Of a DNA stretch of 46,074 nt, positions 1 through 6,989 are shown one piece after another. The notes beneath the pieces are model-generated. The model had not been told where the DNA came from. It did not search any database and worked only from the letters and a program-made list of their open reading frames with translations. Each line of letters starts with the position of its first letter. Position 1 is the stretch's first letter. The translations under genes and the position numbers were made by a program. Source of the DNA: Lwoffella lincolnii (lineage in GTDB: Bacteria > Pseudomonadota > Gammaproteobacteria > Pseudomonadales > Moraxellaceae); the NCBI RefSeq assembly GCF_002014765.1, contig NZ_MUYT01000003.1, positions 1 through 46,074 of the forward strand, written 5' to 3'.

Positions 1-15
1 TATCGCATTTAACAA

Positions 16-57
16 TTGCCTTATATCCACCGCCTGAAGGCGGTGGATATAAGGCAA
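16..57. repeat. perfect 19-bp inverted repeat (hairpin)
   Basis: Two perfectly complementary 19-base arms (16-34 and 39-57) enclose the loop TGAA. The GC-rich core is CCACCGCC/GGCGGTGG. No T-run follows on either strand, so it is not a textbook intrinsic terminator. The shape resembles the terminal hairpin of IS200/IS605-type elements, whose body could lie left of the window. It could also terminate a gene that ends outside the window. Confidence 0.75.
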
Positions 58-100
58 CGGAGGATAAAAAAGTACGATGTCTTGATACAATCTTAATACA

Positions 101-154
101 AATTGTTATATACTTAAAAACTGTTATACGCTTAAAAATTGTTATATGCTTAGA
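101..154. repeat. three imperfect 18-bp tandem repeats
   Basis: Three consecutive 18-base units (101-118, 119-136, 137-154) follow the pattern AAYTGTTATAYRCTTARA. They lie in the 257-base non-coding leader of the first gene. Several TTATAT/TTATAC strings could act as -10 elements, but no promoter can be singled out. No other feature is visible in 58-257. Confidence 0.7.
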
Positions 155-257
155 ATGAGTGTTTATCAGTTTCACATCATCAGCGTTTTGGCTTAGCTTA
201 TCTATTTTCAACGCTCATTTATTTTCAACAAAGAAAGTTTAAAGAAGGGAGTCTTTT

Positions 258-641
258 ATGAAATTTTTCACTCAATCCGCCATTGCCCTTGCCACTTTTG
301 CGCTGACCACTGTTGTCATGGCGAATGACCCACTTGCCGATACCATGTGGCAAACATTTGATAACGGCAAACCCAAAGCCACCGTTCAAATCACCCAATC
401 TGGTGATACTTTCTCTGGTAAAATTATTGACACCAACCGTGAAGAGGGTAAAAAATTCGTTGGCACAACCGTCTTTACAGGCTTAAAAGCTGATGGTAAT
501 GGCAAATACAGTGGCGGTAAAATCACTGATCCAGAAAATGGCAAAACCTACAAAATGTCTGCCACTCTCAAAGCAAATACCTTGGCAGTGCGTGGTCATT
601 TAGGTCCATTCCATCGCACACAAAACTGGAAAAAGAAGTGA
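258..641 (+). CDS. secreted DUF2147-family protein
   Basis: This 127-residue exported protein matches the DUF2147 pattern: an early tryptophan (TMW), a central G-K-I strand (FSGKIID), a GGKITDPENGKTY segment near residues 88-100 and a C-terminal L-x-V-R-G-H-L-G followed by RTQNW. The N-terminus (MKFFTQSAIALATFALTTVVMA) is a Sec signal peptide, probably cut after VMA-N. The start is supported by AAGGGAG (244-250) ahead of the ATG. DUF2147 proteins are small periplasmic or outer-membrane-associated beta-rich proteins of unknown biochemical role. The gene stands alone, and a loosely repeated TAATAAYCGCAYC tract follows its stop. Family assignment is good; function is unknown. Confidence 0.8.
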   Translation: MKFFTQSAIALATFALTTVVMANDPLADTMWQTFDNGKPKATVQITQSGDTFSGKIIDTNREEGKKFVGTTVFTGLKADGNGKYSGGKITDPENGKTYKMSATLKANTLAVRGHLGPFHRTQNWKKK

Positions 642-805
642 AGTTTTAGGACATATTTCTAATAATCGCATCTTTAATAACCGCACCCCTAATAACATTG
701 CATCAATAATATTGCGTCAGTTTTAACATTGCGTCAGTTTTTAATCCAATGTTTAACCCAACGCCATATGATGCCCTTTTTTTATCTGATGCTAAGGAGA
801 GCAAC

Positions 806-1927
806 ATGCTTATCGGCATTCCAAAAGAAATCAAAAATAACGAAAACCGTGTCGGTCTTACCCCAAGTGGCGTTCATGCGTTGGTCGCCTTTGGTCATAC
901 CGTAAGGGTTGAGACCAATGCAGGCAGTGGCTCACAGTTTGCTGATGCTGACTATGAAGCGGTCGGAGCAACCATCGTACCCAATGCTTCCATGGCATGG
1001 GATGTGGACATGGTCATTAAGGTCAAAGAACCGTTGCAAACTGAGTATCCATTTTTTAAAGAAGGTTTGACGCTATTTACCTACCTGCATTTGGCAGCAG
1101 AAGCCCAGTTAACCAAAGCTTTGGTAGATAATAAAGTTACAGGAATCGCTTATGAAACGGTACAGTTGGCAGATGGTTCATTGCCACTTTTGACCCCCAT
1201 GAGTGAAGTGGCAGGGCGAATGAGCACACAAATCGGTGCTCAATTTTTACAAAAATTTTATGGCGGTAAAGGCATCTTACTTGGCGGTGTGCCAGGGGTA
1301 CAAAAAGGCAAAGTTACCATCGTGGGCGGTGGGGTTGCTGGCACAGAAGCCGCCAAAATGGCGGTTGGTTTGGGTGCGGACGTAACCATCTTAGATTTAA
1401 ACCCAAGACGCTTAAAACAGTTGTCTGAGCTGTTTGGCAACAGTGTACATACCTTAATGTCTACCCCATTGAACCTTGCCCAATGTGTCAAGCAGAGCGA
1501 TTTGGTCATCGGAGCGGTGCTTATCCCAGGGGCATCTGCTCCCAAACTGGTTACCGATGCGATGATACAATCTATGCCAGCTGGTGGTGTGGTGGTGGAC
1601 ATTGCCATCGATCAAGGTGGCTGTTTTGAGACCACCGATCGCATCACCACCCACGATGACCCCACTTATACCAAGCATGGCATCATTCATTATGCCGTTG
1701 CCAACATGCCAGGGGCTGTGCCACGTACGTCCACCATGGCATTGTCTAACGCTACGTTGCCTTATGCCCTTGCTTTAGCAAACAAGGGTTATCGACAAGC
1801 CTGTCAAGACGACATTGCCTTGATGAAAGGCATCAATACGCTTGGCGGTGAAGTCACTTATCAAGCGGTGGCAGATGCATTAGGATACGAGTATGTGAAT
1901 GCCAAAGAGTTGCTTTTAAGCCATTAA
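806..1927 (+). CDS. ald: alanine dehydrogenase
   Basis: The 373-residue enzyme catalyses NAD-dependent interconversion of L-alanine with pyruvate and ammonia (EC 1.4.1.1). It shows the family start MLIGIPKEIKNNENRVG with pyruvate-binding Arg15, the VKEP lysine near residue 75, the LHLAAEA catalytic histidine near 96, the dinucleotide-binding GGGVAGTEAA near 174-183 and the VVDIAIDQGG aspartate near 270. I chose the ATG at 806 because AAGGAGA precedes it by six bases and the length then matches the family. An in-frame ATG at 749 would add 19 unrelated residues. The gene is monocistronic and ends in a strong terminator. It probably links alanine catabolism to pyruvate and ammonium. Confidence 0.95.
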   Translation: MLIGIPKEIKNNENRVGLTPSGVHALVAFGHTVRVETNAGSGSQFADADYEAVGATIVPNASMAWDVDMVIKVKEPLQTEYPFFKEGLTLFTYLHLAAEAQLTKALVDNKVTGIAYETVQLADGSLPLLTPMSEVAGRMSTQIGAQFLQKFYGGKGILLGGVPGVQKGKVTIVGGGVAGTEAAKMAVGLGADVTILDLNPRRLKQLSELFGNSVHTLMSTPLNLAQCVKQSDLVIGAVLIPGASAPKLVTDAMIQSMPAGGVVVDIAIDQGGCFETTDRITTHDDPTYTKHGIIHYAVANMPGAVPRTSTMALSNATLPYALALANKGYRQACQDDIALMKGINTLGGEVTYQAVADALGYEYVNAKELLLSH

Positions 1928-1990
1928 TACCCATCGACACACACCCATCTAAAACAAAAACAAAAGACACCACATAAAATACATCACATA

Positions 1991-2022
1991 AAAAACCCAA
2001 TGCCGTGCGCATTGGGTTTTTT
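1991..2022. terminator. bidirectional intrinsic terminator
   Basis: An 8-bp stem CCCAATGC/GCATTGGG (1996-2003 and 2009-2016) is flanked by an A-run on the left and a T-run on the right. It lies between the convergent ald and the BON/OmpA gene and can serve both strands. Confidence 0.85.
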
Positions 2023-2111
2023 GTCATTGTATGAATCTGCCATCAAGTGAAATGACGGCAAATTACGGTGTTGTGGTTGAGTTGTTTGAGCCATCACCAC
2101 CTGATAAAGTG

Positions 2112-3839
2112 TCATTCATTGTTATTGTTATTGTCATTGTCAGTGGCGTGGTTGGTGTCGGTTGAATTTAAGTCCACTTCACGGTCAATCACCCCACTCA
2201 CCACTTCTTTAACCGCATTACCAGCCACATGAATGGCATCATTCACTTTGGTGGTGTCTGCAATGGAAGTTGAGCCAGATTCTCCATTGCCAATCACCGC
2301 AACAGACTTACCATCTGACATCACACCAAATTCAATGCGACGGTTGCGAAAGCGACCTTGTTCAGTTGAATTATCAGCAATCGGCTCTTCTTGACCTGCA
2401 CCGATGGTGGTTAGATGCTCAGCATTGATGCCTTTTGATATCAAATATTCTTTGACAGAAATTGCTCGACGTTCTGATAAGTCTTGATTATACGATGCTG
2501 GACCTTGTGTGTCAGTATGTCCTGTAATTTTTAGGTGAGCATCTGGTAGTTTTTGCAAAAGTTCAGCGGCTTTATCCAAGATGACTTTATTTTCTTCAGG
2601 GATAATGGCTTCATCAACCGCAAAGTTAATGATTTGTAAGTTCAAAGCACGGATTAAGTCATTGATGTTTGGAGCAGCGGTTAAACGGTTTAAGGCAGCT
2701 TGTGAAGCGGTGATGCTTTGATTGACCGAATCGCCTATATTGAGGTCAGGCTCAGCTTCTACGATGAACGCTGGCAACAAAGCTTGTAATTGAGCAACCA
2801 GTTTATCACGAGCATCGGTATCTGGTGCATTGACACGGATGGTCTCACCTACGATGCTGATGCTGGCATTGGGTACGCCTTTGACCACGCTTAAAATGTC
2901 AGTGAGTTTATCCCCAGCAGGCATGTGGGTGGCGAGATTTGAGTCAATATCAACCATCAGTTTGTCAGCTGCTGGTTGCCCAAAGACATTGACAATGGCG
3001 GATTTGATGCTGTCAACAACACCTTGATCACCTGCGGTAACCGTGGCGGTATAGACATTTTCGCCTGTTTCATCGACGGACAGACGTAACACAGAAGGTG
3101 ATTCATTCACCATCTCTTCAATAGGAGCAACCGTTTGGGCAGATTGTTCGGTGGCGGTTGCCACAGGAGTGCTGGTTGTGGGTTCTTGACAACCTTTTAA
3201 CAACGCCCATGCCAATGCACCCAAGATAATCAAGCCAATGATGGGCAGTAAAGCCTTCATAAAACTGCCAGATGGCTTTTTGGTTTTGACCAATGGGTCG
3301 GTTGAGATGGTTTCAGAGATGCGAGAATCAGCAGGCTCTGGTGTGACATGAGCGGGCGGCGTTACGTGGGCAGTTGCTGTGCTGGCAGTACTGCCCAACA
3401 ACCCTGCTGGTAACATCGCCAATGCCCAATTCGGAATATGATCAACAAACGCCGTATTGTGATTGTCTTGACTGTGTTGTAAGCCACGCAGATAAGTTGG
3501 GACAGGCGTTTCTCCTGCCAATGCTTCTACTTCTTGCACCACCAAAGGTGAAGCGGCTGCCATCATCTGCTGTACGCTGTTAATCTCCAACCCATGATTG
3601 ATTGCCAACTGCTCAGCCACATATTTTGGGTCGTCTGTATTGTTCCAGACTATGGCATCAAGCCCCGCATTTTCTGCCACCAAATTTTCATCTAACAGCT
3701 TAGCGTACGTGTTGTCATCTGCTAAGCGTGCCAAAAAAATGGCATAGAATTGCTCAAGCATGGAAGTTTCACTGCTGGCTGTGGCATCAGACAATACAGC
3801 AGGGGTGATGGTGTTTGATAAATGGTTGATGATATTCAT
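2112..3839 (-). CDS. membrane-anchored BON/OmpA-domain protein (second gene of a tandem pair)
   Basis: The 575-residue protein has no signal peptide. An alpha-helical N-terminal domain (about 1-130, loosely DUF937-like) is followed by a proline/threonine-rich linker. One membrane helix follows a basic SGSFMKALLP motif (about 193-215). A BON-like region (about 245-350; SISIVGETIRVNAP) leads to an OmpA peptidoglycan-binding domain (about 410-510) with GHTDTQGPASYN, LSERRA and GRFRNRRIEF. The tail is rich in Asn and Asp. The order TM-BON-OmpA resembles mycobacterial ArfA (Rv0899). Inferred topology is a cytoplasmic N-terminus with a periplasmic C-terminus gripping the cell wall. TAAGGAG precedes the start. 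It lies 52 bases after its paralogue in the same operon. The domain calls are mine by eye; function is unknown. Confidence 0.75.
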   Translation of the reverse strand: MNIINHLSNTITPAVLSDATASSETSMLEQFYAIFLARLADDNTYAKLLDENLVAENAGLDAIVWNNTDDPKYVAEQLAINHGLEINSVQQMMAAASPLVVQEVEALAGETPVPTYLRGLQHSQDNHNTAFVDHIPNWALAMLPAGLLGSTASTATAHVTPPAHVTPEPADSRISETISTDPLVKTKKPSGSFMKALLPIIGLIILGALAWALLKGCQEPTTSTPVATATEQSAQTVAPIEEMVNESPSVLRLSVDETGENVYTATVTAGDQGVVDSIKSAIVNVFGQPAADKLMVDIDSNLATHMPAGDKLTDILSVVKGVPNASISIVGETIRVNAPDTDARDKLVAQLQALLPAFIVEAEPDLNIGDSVNQSITASQAALNRLTAAPNINDLIRALNLQIINFAVDEAIIPEENKVILDKAAELLQKLPDAHLKITGHTDTQGPASYNQDLSERRAISVKEYLISKGINAEHLTTIGAGQEEPIADNSTEQGRFRNRRIEFGVMSDGKSVAVIGNGESGSTSIADTTKVNDAIHVAGNAVKEVVSGVIDREVDLNSTDTNHATDNDNNNNNE

Positions 3840-3891
3840 GCTAACTCCTTAATCATAAAAACAAGAATCATAAAAATAAGACAACAATGAG

Positions 3892-5802
3892 TTAATGGGT
3901 GGTTGAATGGTTGATAGCTGGCTCAGCAACGATGGTTAAGTTCGCCAAATCATCTAACTCTTGAGTAGACATGCCACCATAACCATGGTTATTGTTCATA
4001 GGCTGGGAATTGCTAAGGGGATAAATCAAATCGCCACTATCCCCAGTGTTCATTTGGTCATTAGGCACAACATTCATATTTTGCATATTTTGGTTCATTT
4101 CTTGATTAAATGGCATGTCATTCATCATATCAGGTGTTTGGGTCATTTCTGCATCATCATTCATGCTTGACATGTCTGTGATGTTGAGCGAACGCTGGTT
4201 AAGTGTTGGTATGTCTCGATACCAAGCCAAATCACCTTGAGTCTGATTATAAACAGCAAACTCAATACGACGATTGCGAAAACGTCCTTGCTCAGTTTCG
4301 TTATCAGCAATTGGATATTGCTCACCCATGCCTTTGACCATCAGCTTACTGGCATCGACACCTTTGGCGACCAAATACGCTTTGATTGCTGTTGCACGCT
4401 CTTGTGATAAAGCCACGTTGTGGGCATTATCAGCAGTGGCATCGGTATGCCCCATGATAAGCAAGCTTATGTTAGGCAGACCTTTGATGATGTCGGCAGC
4501 TTTATCAAGCAGTGGCTTATTGACTTCAGGAATGATTGCTTTATCCATGTCAAAATTAATCACCTGCAAGCTCAATGCACGAGCCACATCAATGGGATTT
4601 GCATTGCTTGACAAACTTGCCAATGCAAGCCTTGATGCTTCTAGACTTTGATTGATTTGGGCTTGTGAATCTAAGGGTTTGGCAGCCAATACTTGAGCGT
4701 TATTTGCCAAGGCTTGTACGTCATTAACCAACTGTTGCAATGCGGTAGGATTGGGCGCATTTAACACAATTTGATTGTCCGAAAATTCTGCCGTGGCAAA
4801 TGGCACATGTTTCATCATTGCTAAAATGCTTGCCACTCGATCCATCGCAGGCAATTTGGTGTCATAGCTTGGCGACACATCAAAGAAACAACGGTTTGAT
4901 GACAGGGTAAACACATTTTCCACCGCCTTTATCAGCTCAGATTGGATAATGGAATTGGCAACACCACCACGACACGCATACAGCTCACCTGATGCCCCAA
5001 TGGTTACGGTGAAGTTGGCAGGTAACAAAGTGACTGCCACAGGGGCAATGTTTGGCTGACTGTTGCTATTTGGTTGGGCAAGTGGTTTAGGGTCTTTTTG
5101 TAAGTAATGCAAGGCTGTCCAAGCCAATGTGCCAAGCAACACCAAAGCCAAAATGGGCAACAATGCCTTGATAAAACTGCCTTGTGGACGCTTGTAGGTA
5201 GGTGGCGACTGTGGGTATGCCTTTTGTTGATATGCCACTTCTGAGACAGGCTCTACTGTGGGCTTGGGCTTACTGGTCATATTTGAGACAGCATTTGAAG
5301 CAACGTTTGAAGTGATGTTAGGGGCAACACTCCCCAAAAGATAAGGCGGTAACACCATGTCCGCCCAAACAGGCAAATAAGGACGGATTTGTTGCACGTG
5401 TCCTTTTAGATAAGTGGCAACAGGATGGCCCCCTGCCAGCGATTTGATATGTCGATACGCATTTGGCGTAACGGCATCAAGACAATCATCAACCGTCATT
5501 TTATCAACATCATGGGCTTGTGCCAGTTCAGTGCTGATGATGTTACGTTCAGTGGCATTCCAAAGTTGAGCATAAACATCACCATCATTTGCCATCATGA
5601 CTTGCTCAATTCGTGTGGCAGTTTTATCATCTGTCAACAATGTGGTCAACAACGCATAAAACCCATCTAACATATACGACAGCTCAGTGTCTGACAATGT
5701 TGTCTCTGGCTGAGCATGTTGTTCATTGAATAAGGTTGGCGTTACCGTCTGTCTTAGATGACCGACAATGTCTGTCATCGCATCTGTTGTCATATTATCC
5801 AT
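3892..5802 (-). CDS. membrane-anchored BON/OmpA-domain protein (first gene of a tandem pair)
   Basis: This 636-residue paralogue of the downstream gene shares the same domain order: a helical N-terminal domain, a linker, the same basic motif and helix (QGSFIKALLPILALVLLG, about 210-228), a BON-like region and an OmpA domain with GHTDATADNAHN, LSQERA and GRFRNRRIEF. It differs by a long Met/Asn/Gln-rich tail of about 115 residues after the OmpA domain. The start is uncertain. No Shine-Dalgarno precedes 5802, and an in-frame ATG at 5778 (MTDIVGHLRQ) aligns better with the paralogue's MNIINHLSN. It is probably the leading gene of a two-gene operon formed by duplication. Its role is unknown; an envelope-spanning anchor is inferred. 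Confidence 0.72.
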   Translation of the reverse strand: MDNMTTDAMTDIVGHLRQTVTPTLFNEQHAQPETTLSDTELSYMLDGFYALLTTLLTDDKTATRIEQVMMANDGDVYAQLWNATERNIISTELAQAHDVDKMTVDDCLDAVTPNAYRHIKSLAGGHPVATYLKGHVQQIRPYLPVWADMVLPPYLLGSVAPNITSNVASNAVSNMTSKPKPTVEPVSEVAYQQKAYPQSPPTYKRPQGSFIKALLPILALVLLGTLAWTALHYLQKDPKPLAQPNSNSQPNIAPVAVTLLPANFTVTIGASGELYACRGGVANSIIQSELIKAVENVFTLSSNRCFFDVSPSYDTKLPAMDRVASILAMMKHVPFATAEFSDNQIVLNAPNPTALQQLVNDVQALANNAQVLAAKPLDSQAQINQSLEASRLALASLSSNANPIDVARALSLQVINFDMDKAIIPEVNKPLLDKAADIIKGLPNISLLIMGHTDATADNAHNVALSQERATAIKAYLVAKGVDASKLMVKGMGEQYPIADNETEQGRFRNRRIEFAVYNQTQGDLAWYRDIPTLNQRSLNITDMSSMNDDAEMTQTPDMMNDMPFNQEMNQNMQNMNVVPNDQMNTGDSGDLIYPLSNSQPMNNNHGYGGMSTQELDDLANLTIVAEPAINHSTTH

Positions 5803-6103
5803 TTATTAAAGATTATCCAGTTACTAAAGCCAATTAACCAAATTTCACATTAACCAAATTTCACAAAGTCAAAAAACCATCGTTAACAAAAACCATCGTT
5901 AACAAACATCATTGACGATTAATGACATAAGATACCCTAATTCTCAATAAATTTCGTTATGATACAGTAAGTAAACCGTCATAATACTGTTACCATGGTT
6001 GTAAAAATCAGCAAAAAACCACCAAAAAAAAGCCACCAAATTTGTCAGCATGTTTTTTTAGAATTCTTTTTTAGCTGATTGCCCTTAATTTTTAGGAGAT
6101 TAT
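5803..6103. other. divergent intergenic region with two 16-bp tandem duplications
   Basis: This 301-base gap separates the minus-strand BON/OmpA operon from the plus-strand rhomboid gene, so it should hold promoters for both. Two adjacent direct duplications with 16-base units are visible: TTAACCAAATTTCACA at 5834-5849/5850-5865 and AAAAACCATCGTTAAC at 5872-5887/5888-5903. TTATGATACA and ATAATACTG near 5960-5985 are possible plus-strand -10 regions but are not convincing. Confidence 0.6.
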
Positions 6104-6712
6104 GTGCCAAATCATACCACCATCATCATCATCGTTACCGTCATCGTCAGCCTGATGGCTTGGCAAAGTCGTGCTTTATACAATCAGTTGATATTTAACC
6201 CCGTTTGGGTAAGCCAAGGGCAATGGCATCGCTTAGTCACTTATGGTTTAATCCATGCAGATGGCACGCATTTGTTATTTAACATGTTTACTTTGTATTT
6301 TTTTGGGCGTGCCATTGAGCAGTTTTATAACCAATATGTGTCAGGTTTTGGGTTTGTGGTGTTTTATGGGCTTGCCATCATCGCTTCGATATTACCCAGT
6401 CACACCACCAATAAGGGAAAGTTAAATTATTTTAGCCTTGGTGCTTCTGGTGGGGTATCAGCGGTGCTGTTTGCGTATATTTTAATCAAACCTTGGAGCA
6501 TGTTGTATCTGATGGCGATTATCCCAATCCCTGCCATCATATTTGCCGTCGCTTATGTGGCTTATGGCCTATATGCCAATAAAAAAGGCAATTCACGCAT
6601 CAATCATTCTGCCCATTTGTGGGGCGGTGCGTTTGGGGTGGTTGCCACCATTGCCATCAATCCCAACATTATGTTGCACTTTTTTGATGAGTTAATGCAC
6701 CCCAAATTTTAA
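6104..6712 (+). CDS. rhomboid-family intramembrane serine protease
   Basis: The 202-residue protein has about six hydrophobic segments. It carries the rhomboid signatures: HLLFNMFTLYFFG in the second helix, the catalytic serine in GASGGVSA (about residue 115) and the catalytic histidine in SAHLWGGAFG (about 175). Such enzymes cleave membrane-protein segments within the inner membrane; the substrate is unknown. Translation appears to start at GTG (6104), with AGGAG at 6094-6098. An ATG at 6102 overlaps it in another frame and opens only a short unrelated reading. The gene stands alone. A 13-bp tandem array begins at its stop codon. Confidence 0.88.
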   Translation: MPNHTTIIIIVTVIVSLMAWQSRALYNQLIFNPVWVSQGQWHRLVTYGLIHADGTHLLFNMFTLYFFGRAIEQFYNQYVSGFGFVVFYGLAIIASILPSHTTNKGKLNYFSLGASGGVSAVLFAYILIKPWSMLYLMAIIPIPAIIFAVAYVAYGLYANKKGNSRINHSAHLWGGAFGVVATIAINPNIMLHFFDELMHPKF

Positions 6713-6798
6713 CATCAGGGTTTAACATCGTGTTTTAACATCGTGTTTTAAAATCGTGTTTTAAAATCGAAGTTTAACATCGTGTTTTACAATCACAA
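6708..6798. repeat. seven-copy 13-bp tandem repeat starting at the rhomboid stop codon
   Basis: Seven consecutive 13-base units of the form TTTAACATCGTGT run from inside the last codon and stop of the rhomboid gene into the intergenic region. Most copies keep TAA, and since 13 is not a multiple of 3 the stops fall in successive frames. Confidence 0.85.
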
Positions 6799-6826
6799 GC
6801 TTAACATAAGATTTTAAGCTTGTGAT
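6792..6826 (+). terminator. hairpin, probable rhomboid-gene terminator
   Basis: Perfect 13-bp arms (6792-6804 and 6814-6826, ATCACAAGCTTAA) enclose a 9-base loop. A T-rich stretch (TTGTTTTATTTTTTG) follows about five bases later. It separates the rhomboid gene from relA. Confidence 0.6.
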
Positions 6827-6989
6827 GTGGTTGTTTTATTTTTTGTTATGGTCGGTGTTGATATCGGTATTTATATTTACAGTGTTTGCATTGATTTATC
6901 CAGCAGTTGGGTGATAATGATGAATCATGTCGTCAGATGTTTTTTAAATGACAACAAGGCATCAAACCATCAGCAAAAGGAAGATAGGC

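Noticed and set aside
749..805. Upstream start for alanine dehydrogenase
   Set aside because: The added 19 residues do not match the family, while ATG 806 has a strong ribosome site and gives the usual N-terminus.
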